From contig NZ_CP119989.1 of assembly GCF_029338555.1 (NCBI RefSeq), positions 2,418,001 to 2,482,000 of the forward strand: a stretch of DNA of 64,000 nucleotides. The letters are read 5' to 3'. Made by a program: the position numbers and the translations under genes. This document shows, piece by piece, positions 48,566 to 57,115 of this stretch (its first letter is position 1; each line of letters opens with the position of its first letter). The notes beneath the pieces were generated by a model that did not search any database, was not told the DNA's origin, and worked only from the letters and a program-made list of their open reading frames with translations. This DNA comes from Halobaculum marinum. Lineage in GTDB: Archaea; Halobacteriota; Halobacteria; Halobacteriales; Haloferacaceae.

Positions 48566-49942
48566 TCAGTACTTCGGGTCGGCGCCCGAGACGGCGTACA
48601 GGTCGTCGAGCAGGGCGTCGCGCTGTTCTTGCCAGCCGGCGAACGCGCCGGGGCGCTCGGGGTAGCGCGCGTAGTGGTCTTTAATCTCGCCGGCGATGTC
48701 GCGCACCTTGTACAGTTCCCAGAGGGTGTCCCAGTGGCCGTACGTCTCGACGAGGGTCCGGAGCTTCAGGCGCAGACTCATCGACGTCTCACCCTTCGTC
48801 ATCGCGTTGAGTAGCTGCTGGCCCGGCAGGGCGGCGACGATGTCGGTCAACTCGTCGACGTCGTGGGCGGTGCCCCAGATGTTGTACACGTCCATCGCGG
48901 CGAAGCGCTTGCCGAAGTCGGTCATCACGTCGTGGTTGTAGCGCCAGATGCGCTCTTCGGTCACGTCGCCCTCGACGACGGCGTCGACCGCGCGCTTGAT
49001 CGCCCAGTGGGCCGACCGCGCGGCGCCGGGGATGCCCCCACCGGTGGTGGGGTTGACGTGGCCCGCCGCGTCGCCGACGGCGACGAAGCCGTCCGCGACC
49101 GCCGAGTCGTACGGGCGGCGCGTCGGGAGCGCGGCGCCGAGTTTGTCCTTCACCGTGGCGCCGTCGAACTCGGGGCGCCGCTGCATGTCGCGTTTGAGCA
49201 CCTCGACGAGCTTCATCGGCGGCTCGGTCATCTGGAAGCCGAGCCCGGCGTTGATCTCCGTCGACGTGCGCGGGAAGTACCAGAGGTAGCCCAGTTCCTC
49301 GGTCGGCTTGAACACGATGGCGTCGTCGTAGTCGACCGGTTCGGGCACCTCGACGACCTCGCGGTACGCCGAGCAGAACTGCGTGTACGAGACGTTCGTG
49401 TCGAAGGAGGCGTCGCGGAAGTCGCCCTTGTCCTGGAGGATGGACAGCGCGCCGGCTGCGTCGACGGTGAGCGTGGCCTCGTAGGTCACCACGTCGCCGT
49501 TCCGCTTCGCGCGCACGCCGGTCACGGTGCCGTCGTCGTCCTGGAGCACGTCCTGGACGACGGTGTCGTAGTGGATGTCGGCGCCAGCGCGCTCGGTCTC
49601 CTCGAGGATCACCTCGCCGTAGCGCTTGCGGTCGAGCACCGCGCCCGCCTGCCCGAACGGGACGTCGAGTTCCTCGCCGGTCTTCGGGTTCTCGAACACT
49701 GCCCGACGGATGTTCTGGTTGGTGAACGACTCCTCGCGGAGGTAGTCGAGGTCCATGACGTCCGGGAACGTCGACTTCCCTTTGATCGCGTCGCCACAGG
49801 CGATGTGGCCGGCCTCTTCCTCGGGCTTTCGCTCGAGGATTACGGCGTCGAGGCCCTCTCGGGCGGCCGTCGACGCCGCGAAGGCGCCCGCCGTCCCGGC
49901 GCCGACGACGACGATGTCGTACGAGTTCGCTGCCGCAGTCAT
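48566..49942 (-). CDS. Geranylgeranyl reductase-family flavoprotein
   Basis: The 458-residue protein has the N-terminal FAD-binding GxGxxG motif in YDIVVVGAGTAGAFAA, the ILERK cofactor-binding Glu, and the second motif VAVGDAAGHVNPTTGGGIP that is diagnostic of the GGR family. Members reduce the isoprenoid chains of archaeal ether lipids or of menaquinone. Which of these is the substrate cannot be decided, because haloarchaea carry several paralogues. The final 90 residues are helical (LKLRTLVETYGHWDTLWELY). The start is ATG 49942, just before the FAD motif. It lies upstream of a ribosomal-protein operon with no obvious link. Confidence 0.88.
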   Translation of the reverse strand: MTAAANSYDIVVVGAGTAGAFAASTAAREGLDAVILERKPEEEAGHIACGDAIKGKSTFPDVMDLDYLREESFTNQNIRRAVFENPKTGEELDVPFGQAGAVLDRKRYGEVILEETERAGADIHYDTVVQDVLQDDDGTVTGVRAKRNGDVVTYEATLTVDAAGALSILQDKGDFRDASFDTNVSYTQFCSAYREVVEVPEPVDYDDAIVFKPTEELGYLWYFPRTSTEINAGLGFQMTEPPMKLVEVLKRDMQRRPEFDGATVKDKLGAALPTRRPYDSAVADGFVAVGDAAGHVNPTTGGGIPGAARSAHWAIKRAVDAVVEGDVTEERIWRYNHDVMTDFGKRFAAMDVYNIWGTAHDVDELTDIVAALPGQQLLNAMTKGETSMSLRLKLRTLVETYGHWDTLWELYKVRDIAGEIKDHYARYPERPGAFAGWQEQRDALLDDLYAVSGADPKY

Positions 49943-50041
49943 ACCACCTGCTTCCGAATCGGCCCCCAAAAAAGGCGCGTATCCGACCCCGCTCCCGCGT
50001 CGCCGCCGCACACGTCACCCAGACGTGACCCGGACGCCGCC

Positions 50042-51175
50042 TCAGACCACGCCCGCCTCACCGTCGCCGCCGCCGTCCGACAGTCGCGACTCCGCGACGG
50101 CGAACGTCAACGTCGAGAGCACGCCAAGCAGGGTGCCGGCGGTGAGCGCCACCGCCAGGTCCGTCAGCGTGAGCGGCGCCAGTCCCGCCGCAGGGACGCG
50201 CGGGAGGAAGTACCCCGACAGGCCGTACAGCACGATGGCGATCGCGACCACGTAGAACGGGGCGTTGAGGTAGCGCCACCGGAACCGCTCGGCGAGGTAC
50301 TCGTCGGTCACCTGTCCCAGCGAGGAGGTGATGCCGGCGGCGGCGGCCCACTGGACCGCCGCGTGGACGAACACTGCGGCCTGCTGGGTGATCGAGAAGT
50401 CCCCGCTGTTCACGGCCTGGAGCGTCTCGACACCTTGCACGCCGCCGATCACGAGCAACGTCGCCGCGACGAGGTACGTGACGATGGTGACGCGACCGGC
50501 GTACAGGCTGTTGCGGACGCGCTCGGCGGTGCCGTCGATCGTCTCCTCCAGTCCGAGCCCCTGGAACAGCGAGTAGAGGCCGAGCAGCGTAGACAGCGCC
50601 CCGAACACGACCGCACCGGGGAGGTCGAGCATCCCGGCGATGACGACGAACGGGTACACGAGCAGGAGCACCCCCAGTGGGATGAGGATGGTGCCGCGCG
50701 TCTCGGGGTCCGACAGCACCTGCTTCATCGTGTAGTAGATGGACTCCAAGTCCTGTGCCTGCCGAACGACGACCCGACGGACGCCGTCGAGGGGGACGCG
50801 CGAGCGGATCACCGGCAGGACCGACTCGTCTTGTGCGCCGTCGGTGATGACGATGGCGCGCACCTCCTCGCCGGTCGACAGTGCCGCGAGCACGGTGTCG
50901 ACCTCCTCGCCGACCGCGCGATTTGCCTTCACGTCGCCCTCGTTGACGCCGGTGACGGCGGCGACGGCCACCTCCTCGTCGACCGTCGGGTCGGCCAGCA
51001 GGTCTTCGTAGGCGTTGATCGCCTGAAACAGCACGTTCACGTCGGAGTCCTCGGGGTCGGCGGTCGCGAGTTTCACCGCCGCCTCCTCGACGGCGTCTCG
51101 GCCGATGACCGGCGTGCGGACGCCAGTCTTGCGACCGAGGTCGTCGTCGAGGTCCACGGGGAGGACGAGGATCAT
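50042..51175 (-). CDS. DUF373 family integral membrane protein (copy 2)
   Basis: The 377-residue protein has the same layout as copy 1 at 42509: a soluble N-terminal domain (MILVLPVDLDDDLGRKTGVR, VVRQAQDLESIYYTMKQVL) and six membrane spans (such as ILIPLGVLLLVYPFVVIAGM and GRVTIVTYLVAATLLVIGGV). The conserved block VVVRQAxDLES-YY and a C-terminal ALTAGTLLGVLSTLTF region are shared. The ATG at 51175 has a TATA box ATATAC about 30 bp upstream (51201-51208). It follows another membrane protein on the same strand but 216 bp away. Function unknown. Confidence 0.85.
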   Translation of the reverse strand: MILVLPVDLDDDLGRKTGVRTPVIGRDAVEEAAVKLATADPEDSDVNVLFQAINAYEDLLADPTVDEEVAVAAVTGVNEGDVKANRAVGEEVDTVLAALSTGEEVRAIVITDGAQDESVLPVIRSRVPLDGVRRVVVRQAQDLESIYYTMKQVLSDPETRGTILIPLGVLLLVYPFVVIAGMLDLPGAVVFGALSTLLGLYSLFQGLGLEETIDGTAERVRNSLYAGRVTIVTYLVAATLLVIGGVQGVETLQAVNSGDFSITQQAAVFVHAAVQWAAAAGITSSLGQVTDEYLAERFRWRYLNAPFYVVAIAIVLYGLSGYFLPRVPAAGLAPLTLTDLAVALTAGTLLGVLSTLTFAVAESRLSDGGGDGEAGVV

Positions 51176-51200
51176 TACCGTGCGGGCGGTTGACTCTCCG

Positions 51201-51208
51201 GGTATATC
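51201..51208 (-). promoter_or_regulatory. TATA box of the second DUF373 gene
   Basis: Minus-strand AGATATACC-type element about 30 bp before the ATG at 51175 predicts a 3-5 nt leader. Confidence 0.55.
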
Positions 51209-51391
51209 TGCCTTCGGGAGCCTCGCGGTCGGGTGGAACACCGACAGCAGTACGTAGCCGCCGTCGTCTCCGGGCAAAGGCCCCTACCCGATGCCCGGAG
51301 CGTCGACGGCGACGGCCGGTAGTGGGTCGTGCGGGCCGCTTTTAGGTTTCGCCTCCGGGTCACCACCTGCTCGGAGGGGCGTTCGCCCGGC

Positions 51392-51754
51392 TCAGACGCC
51401 GGGGATGCCCAGCGCCGAGAAGCCGGTGACGCCGAGCACCGCCAGCAGTTCGAGCACGAGCGACGACGCGAGCCAGCCCGTGAGTGCGATGCCGGCGGCG
51501 GTGAACCACCCGCCCTTGTACCGCCACTTGATCACGCCGAGGTACGCGAGGTACGTCAGCGCCGTGCCGAGCAGCGGGAGCCAGCCGAACAGTGCCGACG
51601 TGACGACCCACGCGAGCGCGCCGATGAGGGCGGTCCACACCGCGTGCTCGTACCCCTTCGCGTTCGACAGCAGTCGGGCGCCGGCGTAGATGCCGAACCC
51701 GCCGACGAGGGCGCTCACGAGGAAGACGACCAGCGAGTCGATGAGGGCGACCAT
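51392..51754 (-). CDS. Small membrane protein with about four spans
   Basis: The 120-residue protein is almost entirely hydrophobic: SLVVFLVSALVGGFGIYAGA, WTALIGALAWVVTSALFGWL, LLGTALTYLAYLGVIKWRYK and AAGIALTGWLASSLVLELLA. A basic loop WRYKGG separates spans 3 and 4. There are no conserved polar residues suggesting transport. It is preceded by a zinc-ribbon membrane protein gene on the same strand (68 bp). Function unknown, and the protein does not resemble its neighbours. Confidence 0.65.
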   Translation of the reverse strand: MVALIDSLVVFLVSALVGGFGIYAGARLLSNAKGYEHAVWTALIGALAWVVTSALFGWLPLLGTALTYLAYLGVIKWRYKGGWFTAAGIALTGWLASSLVLELLAVLGVTGFSALGIPGV

Positions 51755-51822
51755 ACCCCCACCTCCGCGGGCAGAACCGAAAACGTGGCGGCGACGCTCG
51801 GACGGCGGTGCTCGGACGGCGA

Positions 51823-52317
51823 CTACCGGTCGGAGCCGTCAGGGTCCGGGCCGTTCGGCCCCGGCCGCGACAGTTCCGTGGTACACCACGGGCAGAAGTC
51901 CAACTCCGGGTCCAGGTCCTGTCCGCAGTTCGGGCACGCGGCGGCGCCCGCCTCGGGGTCGCCTCCGTGGGCGGGCGCGTTCGCGGCCACCGCCCCCGCG
52001 TCGCTCGCGTGCCGCGCCGCAGCCTGCGTGTTCGTGCGCCGCGCCAGCAGGTACGCGTCGACGGCGCTGGCGACGACGACGAACGCCGGCGGCAACGCCG
52101 ACGTCGGATCGTCGATGGGCGCGCCCGTGCCCATCGCCTCGACGACTTCGGGCGGCACCAGCAACACGACCGCGGCGAACGTCGCGGCGAACCAGCCGAA
52201 CCCGCGGAGCCACCGGCGGAGGTACGCGTGGCCGAGGCCGGTGACGACGAGCGCCAGCACGGCCGCGAGCCACGGTCGCTTCGGACCGCTCGGGCCGGTG
52301 AGCCGGGGAACCCTCAT
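51823..52317 (-). CDS. Membrane protein with C-terminal zinc ribbon
   Basis: The 164-residue protein has two or three N-terminal spans (AAVLALVVTGLGHAYLRRWL, FAATFAAVVLLVPPEVVEAM, FVVVASAVDAYLLARR), a disordered Ala/Gly linker, and a C-terminal zinc ribbon CPNCGQDLDPELDFCPWC. The GLGHAYLRRWLRGFGWF block is the common 'TM2-like' layout of small membrane-anchored zinc ribbons. The ATG at 52317 is preferred to the upstream in-frame codon at 52398. No role is assigned. Confidence 0.75.
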   Translation of the reverse strand: MRVPRLTGPSGPKRPWLAAVLALVVTGLGHAYLRRWLRGFGWFAATFAAVVLLVPPEVVEAMGTGAPIDDPTSALPPAFVVVASAVDAYLLARRTNTQAAARHASDAGAVAANAPAHGGDPEAGAAACPNCGQDLDPELDFCPWCTTELSRPGPNGPDPDGSDR

Positions 52318-52448
52318 ACCCCGAACGGGCGGCAACCGACCGTAAAAAGCCCCCGGTGGCCCGCCGACCGCCGGTCGCTCGCCGCGGTCGTGCGGCACGA
52401 ACGACCGGGAGCGACGGACCCTAACCGGCGGCGCCCCTCGGTCGGGAT

Positions 52449-53126
52449 ATGAGTACCGACGAAGCCGCCGAGAGCACCGACCCGAGCGACGGAGAACCGA
52501 TCGCCGTCTACTCCGACTTCGTCTGCCCGTTCTGTTACCTCGGGCGGGCCTCGCTGCGACAGTACCGCGACGACCGCGGCGACCGCGACCTCACCGACGT
52601 GGACGTGGAGTGGCGCTTCTTCGACCTCCGCGGACACAAGCGCGGCCCCGACGGCGAGATTCGCGACGACGTCGACGACGGAAAAGACGAGGACTACTAC
52701 GACCAGGTGCGCGAGAACGTCGTCCGCCTCAAAGACGAGTACGACGCCGACGCGATGCTCGACTTCGACGACGTCCACGACGCCGACTCGTGGGACGCCC
52801 AGCAGACTGCGCTGTACGTGAAGCAGACGTACGGCGCCGAGACGTTCCGCGACTTCTACGACGCGGTGCTGGAAGCCCACTGGGAGGACGGGCGCGAAAT
52901 CGACGACCACGACACGCTCGTCGCCATCGCCGAGTCCGTCGGCGTCGACGGCGACGAGGTGCGCGAAGCAGTCGCCGACGAGACGCTCGCCGAGGAGTTG
53001 GAGGCGCAGTTCGAGGAGGCGCGCCGCCGCGGCGTCACGGGCGTCCCGACGTTCGTCTCCGACGGCCACGCCGCTCGCGGTGCCGTCCCGCCGGAACACC
53101 TCCAGCGACTCGTCGAGGGCGCCTGA
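52449..53126 (+). CDS. FrnE-like DsbA family oxidoreductase
   Basis: The 225-residue cytoplasmic protein has no signal and a thioredoxin fold with the active site CPFC at 26-29 (YSDFVCPFCYLG), followed by the helical insertion typical of FrnE/HCCA isomerase-like DsbA proteins (DSWDAQQTALYVKQTYGAE) and the cis-Pro loop VTGVPTFVSDGH. In Deinococcus FrnE is a disulfide isomerase linked to oxidative stress; the role here is by family only. The ATG at 52449 is 131 bp from the divergent zinc-ribbon gene. Confidence 0.87.
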   Translation: MSTDEAAESTDPSDGEPIAVYSDFVCPFCYLGRASLRQYRDDRGDRDLTDVDVEWRFFDLRGHKRGPDGEIRDDVDDGKDEDYYDQVRENVVRLKDEYDADAMLDFDDVHDADSWDAQQTALYVKQTYGAETFRDFYDAVLEAHWEDGREIDDHDTLVAIAESVGVDGDEVREAVADETLAEELEAQFEEARRRGVTGVPTFVSDGHAARGAVPPEHLQRLVEGA

Positions 53127-53190
53127 ACGCGAGTGGGCACAACTCCAGTTGTCTAGCCTCCGGCTGAATCGGGTGCGATCCGCCGTCGAC

Positions 53191-53206
53191 CACAAACATA
53201 CTTGTG
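53191..53206 (+). promoter_or_regulatory. Inverted repeat CACAA-ACATAC-TTGTG on the promoter of the regulator gene
   Basis: Perfect 5-bp arms flank the TATA-like ACATAC, 23-38 bp before the GTG at 53229. A regulator binding here would exclude the transcription machinery; autoregulation by the downstream gene product is a reasonable inference. Confidence 0.4.
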
Positions 53207-53228
53207 TTCACCAGCCCGACACCACACC

Positions 53229-54068
53229 GTGAGCGACGACGCCACGGACGGCGACGACCTCGGGGTCCTCAGACACAAACGCGAGGCCACCCGCTACCGG
53301 ATCCTCGTCGAGATCGCCGAGCGCCAACCGGCGGTGAGCCAGCGCGAGATCGCAGACGCCATCGGCGTCACCGCGCAGGCCGTCTCCGAACACCTCGGCG
53401 ACCTCGCCGAGGGCGGCCTCGTCGACCGCGAGGGACGCGGGCGCTACCGCGTCACGAAAGAGGGAGTCGACCGGCTCATCTCCCAGACCGACGAGTTGCG
53501 GGAGTACCTCGACCACGTCACCGGCGACGTGCTCGGCGACGTGGAGGTGGAGACCGCCCTCGCCGACGGCGCCGTCGCCGAGGGCGACCGCGTGGCACTG
53601 TCGATGCGCGAGGGCGTCCTCCACGCCGCCGCCGTCGACGGCGACGCAGCAGACGCGACCGGCGGCGCTGCGACCGCGGTCGCGGTGACCGGCGCCGCCG
53701 ACGGCGCAGACGTCGGCGTGACAGAGTTCGACGGCGTCGTCGACTACGACCTCGGCGCCGTCACCGCCGTCGTCGTCCCGGCAGTCCGCGACGGGGGGAG
53801 CGCGTCCGTCGACGCCGAGCGACTCCGCGAGGCCGCCAAAGCGGCCGACCTCGTCGTCGCCGCGGGCACCGAGGCGCTCGCCGCCGTCCGCCGGATCGGT
53901 CGCGAACCGGACCTCCGCTTCGGCACCGTCGACGCCGTCCGGGAGGCGGCCATGCGTGGCCAGAACGTCCTCCTCGTCGTCGTCGCCGGCGAACTCTCCG
54001 CACACACCGAACCCCTGCGCGAGACCGCCGTCGCCGTCGACGTGCTCCAGGCGACCGCGAACCGGTGA
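53229..54068 (+). CDS. Winged-helix transcriptional regulator with unknown C-terminal domain
   Basis: From the GTG start the 279-residue protein has an N-terminal MarR/ArsR-like winged helix (about 15-85; REATRYRILVEIAERQPAVS, the recognition helix EIADAIGVTAQAVSEHLGDL, the wing REGRGRYRVTKEGV). The remaining 190 residues form an alternating beta-alpha domain with many Asp/Ala/Val segments (VTEFDGVVDYDLGAVTAVVV; FGTVDAVREAAMRGQNVLLV) that may bind a small ligand. No family could be named. The leaderless start is supported by a TATA-like box about 30 bp upstream. It follows the FrnE-like gene after 102 bp. Confidence 0.75.
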   Translation: MSDDATDGDDLGVLRHKREATRYRILVEIAERQPAVSQREIADAIGVTAQAVSEHLGDLAEGGLVDREGRGRYRVTKEGVDRLISQTDELREYLDHVTGDVLGDVEVETALADGAVAEGDRVALSMREGVLHAAAVDGDAADATGGAATAVAVTGAADGADVGVTEFDGVVDYDLGAVTAVVVPAVRDGGSASVDAERLREAAKAADLVVAAGTEALAAVRRIGREPDLRFGTVDAVREAAMRGQNVLLVVVAGELSAHTEPLRETAVAVDVLQATANR

Positions 54069-54131
54069 CCTGTTTTCACGGTTGATACTCGGGGAGAAAC
54101 GTTGAAATAGACGGGATCCGGAGTTCGACTC

Positions 54132-54236
54132 ATGCGCACCGAGACCGCCGTCCGTGTCCGGTTGGGGCTCGCCACCGCGGCCGTCCTCGCGGTGACGGCG
54201 CTGGCCGCGCTCGGCCTCGCCAGCATCGCCCTGTGA
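54132..54236 (+). CDS. Tiny membrane protein, 34 aa
   Basis: The frame MRTETAVRVRLGLATAAVLA ends VTALAALGLASIAL: a basic N terminus and one hydrophobic helix of about 20 residues. A TTGAAATAG element about 25 bp upstream resembles a TATA box. It lies between a regulator and a convergent SDR gene. No function is assignable, and the frame could be fortuitous. Confidence 0.45.
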   Translation: MRTETAVRVRLGLATAAVLAVTALAALGLASIAL

Positions 54237-54311
54237 CGGTGACCCCGTGTCGGACGTCACCCCCAACCGTCAGTTCGCCGCCGTGAGCCGGCGGGTCCAG
54301 ACGCCGACTGC

Positions 54312-55112
54312 TTACTGATTCGGTAGTTGCTCACCCTGCGGTACGCCCTGCGCCGCAACCGTCTCGCCGGTCATGTAGCTGGCCGCGTCGCTCGCGAGGA
54401 ACCGGGCGACGTCTGCAATCTCCTCGCTCGTCCCGATCCGACGGTCCACGTCCCCGCGCTCGACCTCGTCCGCGGAGACGCCCATCTGCGTCTCGACGCC
54501 CGGCGTCGCGACGAAGCCCGGAGCGATGCAGTTGACGCGCACGTCGCGCCCGGCCCACTCCAACGCGAGCGTCTCGGTGAGGTTGATCACGCCTGCCTTC
54601 GCCGCGCCGTAGTGACTCATGTACTGGGCCGCCCGCTGGCCGGCGACGCTGGCGAGGTTGACGATGGCGCCGCCGTCGCCGTCTGCGAGGTGCTCACCCG
54701 CCGCCTGCGCGCAGTGGAACGTACCGTGGAGGTTGATGTCGACGATGGTCTTCCAGCCGTTCTCGGAGATGTCCTCGAAGCCGGCCATGAACGATGCGCC
54801 CGCGTTGTTGACCAGCACGTCGAGGCCGCCGAACTCCTCGACGGTCGCCTCGACGAGCGCGTCGACGGCGTCGCGGTCGGTCACGTCGCACTCCACCGCG
54901 AGACAGCGACCGTGGTCGCCGTCGGCCGCCTCCGCAGCTTCGTTGACCCCGTCGGCGACCGGGTCGACGTTCTCCTGCTCGCGCGAACAGACGACCACGT
55001 CGGCGCCGTCGGCGGCGAACTGCTCGGCGATGGCGCGACCGATGCCGCTTGAGGCGCCGGTGATCACGGCGACGTCGCCGGCGAGCGAGAAGCGGTCGGC
55101 GGGTGCGCTCAC
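54312..55112 (-). CDS. Short-chain dehydrogenase/reductase (FabG-like)
   Basis: The 266-residue protein has the SDR Rossmann motif TGASSGIG at 18-25, the NNAG motif in DVLVNNAGASF, and the catalytic Ser-Tyr-Lys with YGAAKAGVI. The sequence VNCIAPGFVATPG is the usual FabG-like C-terminal block. It could be a 3-oxoacyl reductase or an alcohol dehydrogenase. The gene is divergent from a 3-hydroxyacyl-CoA dehydrogenase and they share a 183-bp promoter region, which places it in the acyl-CoA catabolic neighbourhood. The GTG at 55112 is chosen because it lies just before the conserved SLAGDVAVITGA. Confidence 0.88.
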   Translation of the reverse strand: MSAPADRFSLAGDVAVITGASSGIGRAIAEQFAADGADVVVCSREQENVDPVADGVNEAAEAADGDHGRCLAVECDVTDRDAVDALVEATVEEFGGLDVLVNNAGASFMAGFEDISENGWKTIVDINLHGTFHCAQAAGEHLADGDGGAIVNLASVAGQRAAQYMSHYGAAKAGVINLTETLALEWAGRDVRVNCIAPGFVATPGVETQMGVSADEVERGDVDRRIGTSEEIADVARFLASDAASYMTGETVAAQGVPQGEQLPNQ

Positions 55113-55237
55113 GCCGCCCACCCCACCGCGGCGGCGGTCGTCCGTCGGGTACGCGCGGGCGAGTCCGTGTGTCGTGTCATCGGCCGTGGCTGGGGGGCGC
55201 CGCGACATGAATCCCCGGGGCGAATCGAGCCTTCGAG

Positions 55238-55250
55238 TTACCAGTGGTAA
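55238..55250. promoter_or_regulatory. Palindrome TTACCA-G-TGGTAA in the divergent SDR / HADH promoter
   Basis: A perfect 6-bp dyad with a single central base lies 45 bp before the hydroxyacyl-CoA dehydrogenase ATG, just upstream of its likely TATA element (CTATTC near 55266). It is a strong candidate operator for a dimeric regulator of the fatty-acid genes. Confidence 0.5.
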
Positions 55251-55295
55251 GTGACCGCCGGTAGACCTATTCCGCCGCTCACAGATCGTCGAGCC

Positions 55296-56495
55296 ATGGC
55301 GACCGACGGAATCTCGCACGTGACGGTGCTCGGCGCGGGCAACATGGGCCACGGCATCGCGGAGGTGGCCGCCCTCGCCGGCTACGACGTGACGGTGCGC
55401 GACGTCGACGAGGAGGCGGTGTCGAACGGCTACGAGAACATCGAGTGGAGCCTCGGGAAACTCGCCGAGTCTGGGCGGATCGACGAGGACCCGGCGACGG
55501 TCCTCGACCGGATCGACACGACGGTCGACCTCTCCGAGGCGGTCGCGGACACCGACTTCGTGATCGAGGCGGCGCCCGAGCAACTGGCGATCAAACACGA
55601 CGTGTTCGGCGCCCTCGACGAGCACGCGCCCGCCGACGCGATCCTCGCGACGAACACCTCCAGCCTCTCGATCACCGAGATCGCGGCGGCGGTCGAGTCA
55701 CCCGAGCGCGTCGTCGGCACCCACTTCTTCAACCCTCCCGTGCGTATGGCGCTCGTCGAAATCGTCCACGGCGCGGAGACGAGCACGGCGACCGCCGAGA
55801 CCGCGGCGGCGCTGATGGAGTCGTTCGGGAAGACGCCGATCCACGTCCGCAAGGACGTCCACGGCTTCGTCGTCAACAGCGTGCTCGGACCGTTCATGCA
55901 GGAGCCGGCGTGGATGGTGTCCGCGGGCGAGGCGACGATCCGCGGCGCCGACGCGACGATGGTCCACGAGCGCGGCTACCCGATGGGGCCGTTCGAGTTG
56001 GGCGACCTCACCGGCATCGACATCGGCTACCACGTGCGACAGGAGGCGGGCCTCCCGGTCGCGCCACTCGTCGAGGAGCAGGTCGACGCCGGCGACCTCG
56101 GGCGCAAGACCGGGCGCGGCTACTACGAGTACGGCGAGGACGCCCCCGGCGCCGACTACACCGAGGCCGACGCCGGCGACTTCGACTGGTTCCTCGTGGA
56201 GGCGCGGATGGCGAACGAGGCGGCGAAGTTGGTGGGCGACGACGTGGCGACCGCCGACGCCGTCGACACCGGGATGCGCCTCGGCGCGGGCTTCCCCGAG
56301 GGACCGTGTCTGCGCGCGGACCGCCACGGCCTCGACGAGGTGCTGGCGACCCTCCGCGAGCGCTACGAGGCCACCGGCGAGGACCGCTTCGAACCGGCTG
56401 ACTACCTGGTGGAACTGGTCGAGGCGGGCCACACCGGCGTCGACGCTGGACGCGGGTTCTTCGAGTACGACGAGGGCGGGGAGCGCGTAGACTGA
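55296..56495 (+). CDS. 3-hydroxyacyl-CoA dehydrogenase
   Basis: The 399-residue NAD-dependent enzyme oxidises 3-hydroxyacyl-CoA in beta-oxidation. The Rossmann motif is GAGNMG at 13-18; the catalytic His is in VVGTHFFNPPVRM and the Glu in LVEIVHGAET. After the N-terminal NAD domain come two helical dimerisation domains, including the characteristic LGRKTGRGYYEYGE and a second copy at the C terminus (AGRGFFEYDE). It lacks a crotonase domain, so hydration must come from another enzyme. The ATG at 55296 is fixed by the motif. A TTACCA-G-TGGTAA palindrome lies upstream. Confidence 0.92.
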   Translation: MATDGISHVTVLGAGNMGHGIAEVAALAGYDVTVRDVDEEAVSNGYENIEWSLGKLAESGRIDEDPATVLDRIDTTVDLSEAVADTDFVIEAAPEQLAIKHDVFGALDEHAPADAILATNTSSLSITEIAAAVESPERVVGTHFFNPPVRMALVEIVHGAETSTATAETAAALMESFGKTPIHVRKDVHGFVVNSVLGPFMQEPAWMVSAGEATIRGADATMVHERGYPMGPFELGDLTGIDIGYHVRQEAGLPVAPLVEEQVDAGDLGRKTGRGYYEYGEDAPGADYTEADAGDFDWFLVEARMANEAAKLVGDDVATADAVDTGMRLGAGFPEGPCLRADRHGLDEVLATLRERYEATGEDRFEPADYLVELVEAGHTGVDAGRGFFEYDEGGERVD

Positions 56496-56518
56496 CCCCC
56501 CTTCCAGGGAGTTTCCAG

Positions 56519-57064
56519 TTACTCCTCGCGCAAACTCCGGAATATCTCCGGGTCCGTCTGGAACTTCAGGACGTTGTGGACGACGTGGTTGCGGAGGTTC
56601 GAGACGACCGCGCCGTGCTCCTTGTAGAACTCGTGGATCCACCGCGACTGCGCCTCGCGCGTCGGGAACATCATCACCGACTTCCACTGGTACTCGCCGT
56701 CCGAGAGGAAGTACAGCAGGGTGTGGGGGTCGTCGCGGATGTACTCCATCGCCGAGCGCCACTCCTCGGCGAAGTGGGAGGGGTCGAACTTGAACTCGAA
56801 CAGGCCGAACACGTAGTAGTCCTCGTTCGGCACGATGGCGTCGCGGAACACGCCGCGCTCGCGCATCTTCCGGAGCGTCTCGCTGACGGTGACGTGCGAC
56901 ACGTCGATGTCGTACTCCGCCTCGAGCACGCGCGCCAGTTCGCGCGAGGAGATGCCCGGGTTCGCGGCGACCTCCTCGAGGATCGCCACGTCGCGCTCGG
57001 AGAAGTCCCAGTCCGGTGGGTCGTCGCCGCCGTCTGGTCGGTCGTCGTCGGTGGTGTCGGTCAT
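56519..57064 (-). CDS. Lrp/AsnC-like winged-helix regulator
   Basis: The 181-residue protein has an acidic N terminus (MTDTTDDDRPDGGDDPPDWD), a winged helix (RDVAILEEVAANPGISSREL, then VTVSETLRKMRERGVFRDAI) and a C-terminal alpha/beta domain (YYVFGLFEFKFDPSHFAEEW; YQWKSVMMFPTREAQSRWI) that resembles a RAM-type ligand domain. The first helix pattern and DNA-binding region fit Lrp/AsnC regulators. Placed between acyl-CoA genes, it may sense acyl-CoA or an amino acid (inference). The ATG at 57064 is used. It follows the ACAD gene and a GC-rich hairpin. Confidence 0.8.
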   Translation of the reverse strand: MTDTTDDDRPDGGDDPPDWDFSERDVAILEEVAANPGISSRELARVLEAEYDIDVSHVTVSETLRKMRERGVFRDAIVPNEDYYVFGLFEFKFDPSHFAEEWRSAMEYIRDDPHTLLYFLSDGEYQWKSVMMFPTREAQSRWIHEFYKEHGAVVSNLRNHVVHNVLKFQTDPEIFRSLREE

Positions 57065-57115
57065 ACGCTGAGTGGCGCGCGTGTGCGGGAAAGCGGTCAC
57101 GGTACCGCCGTGCAT

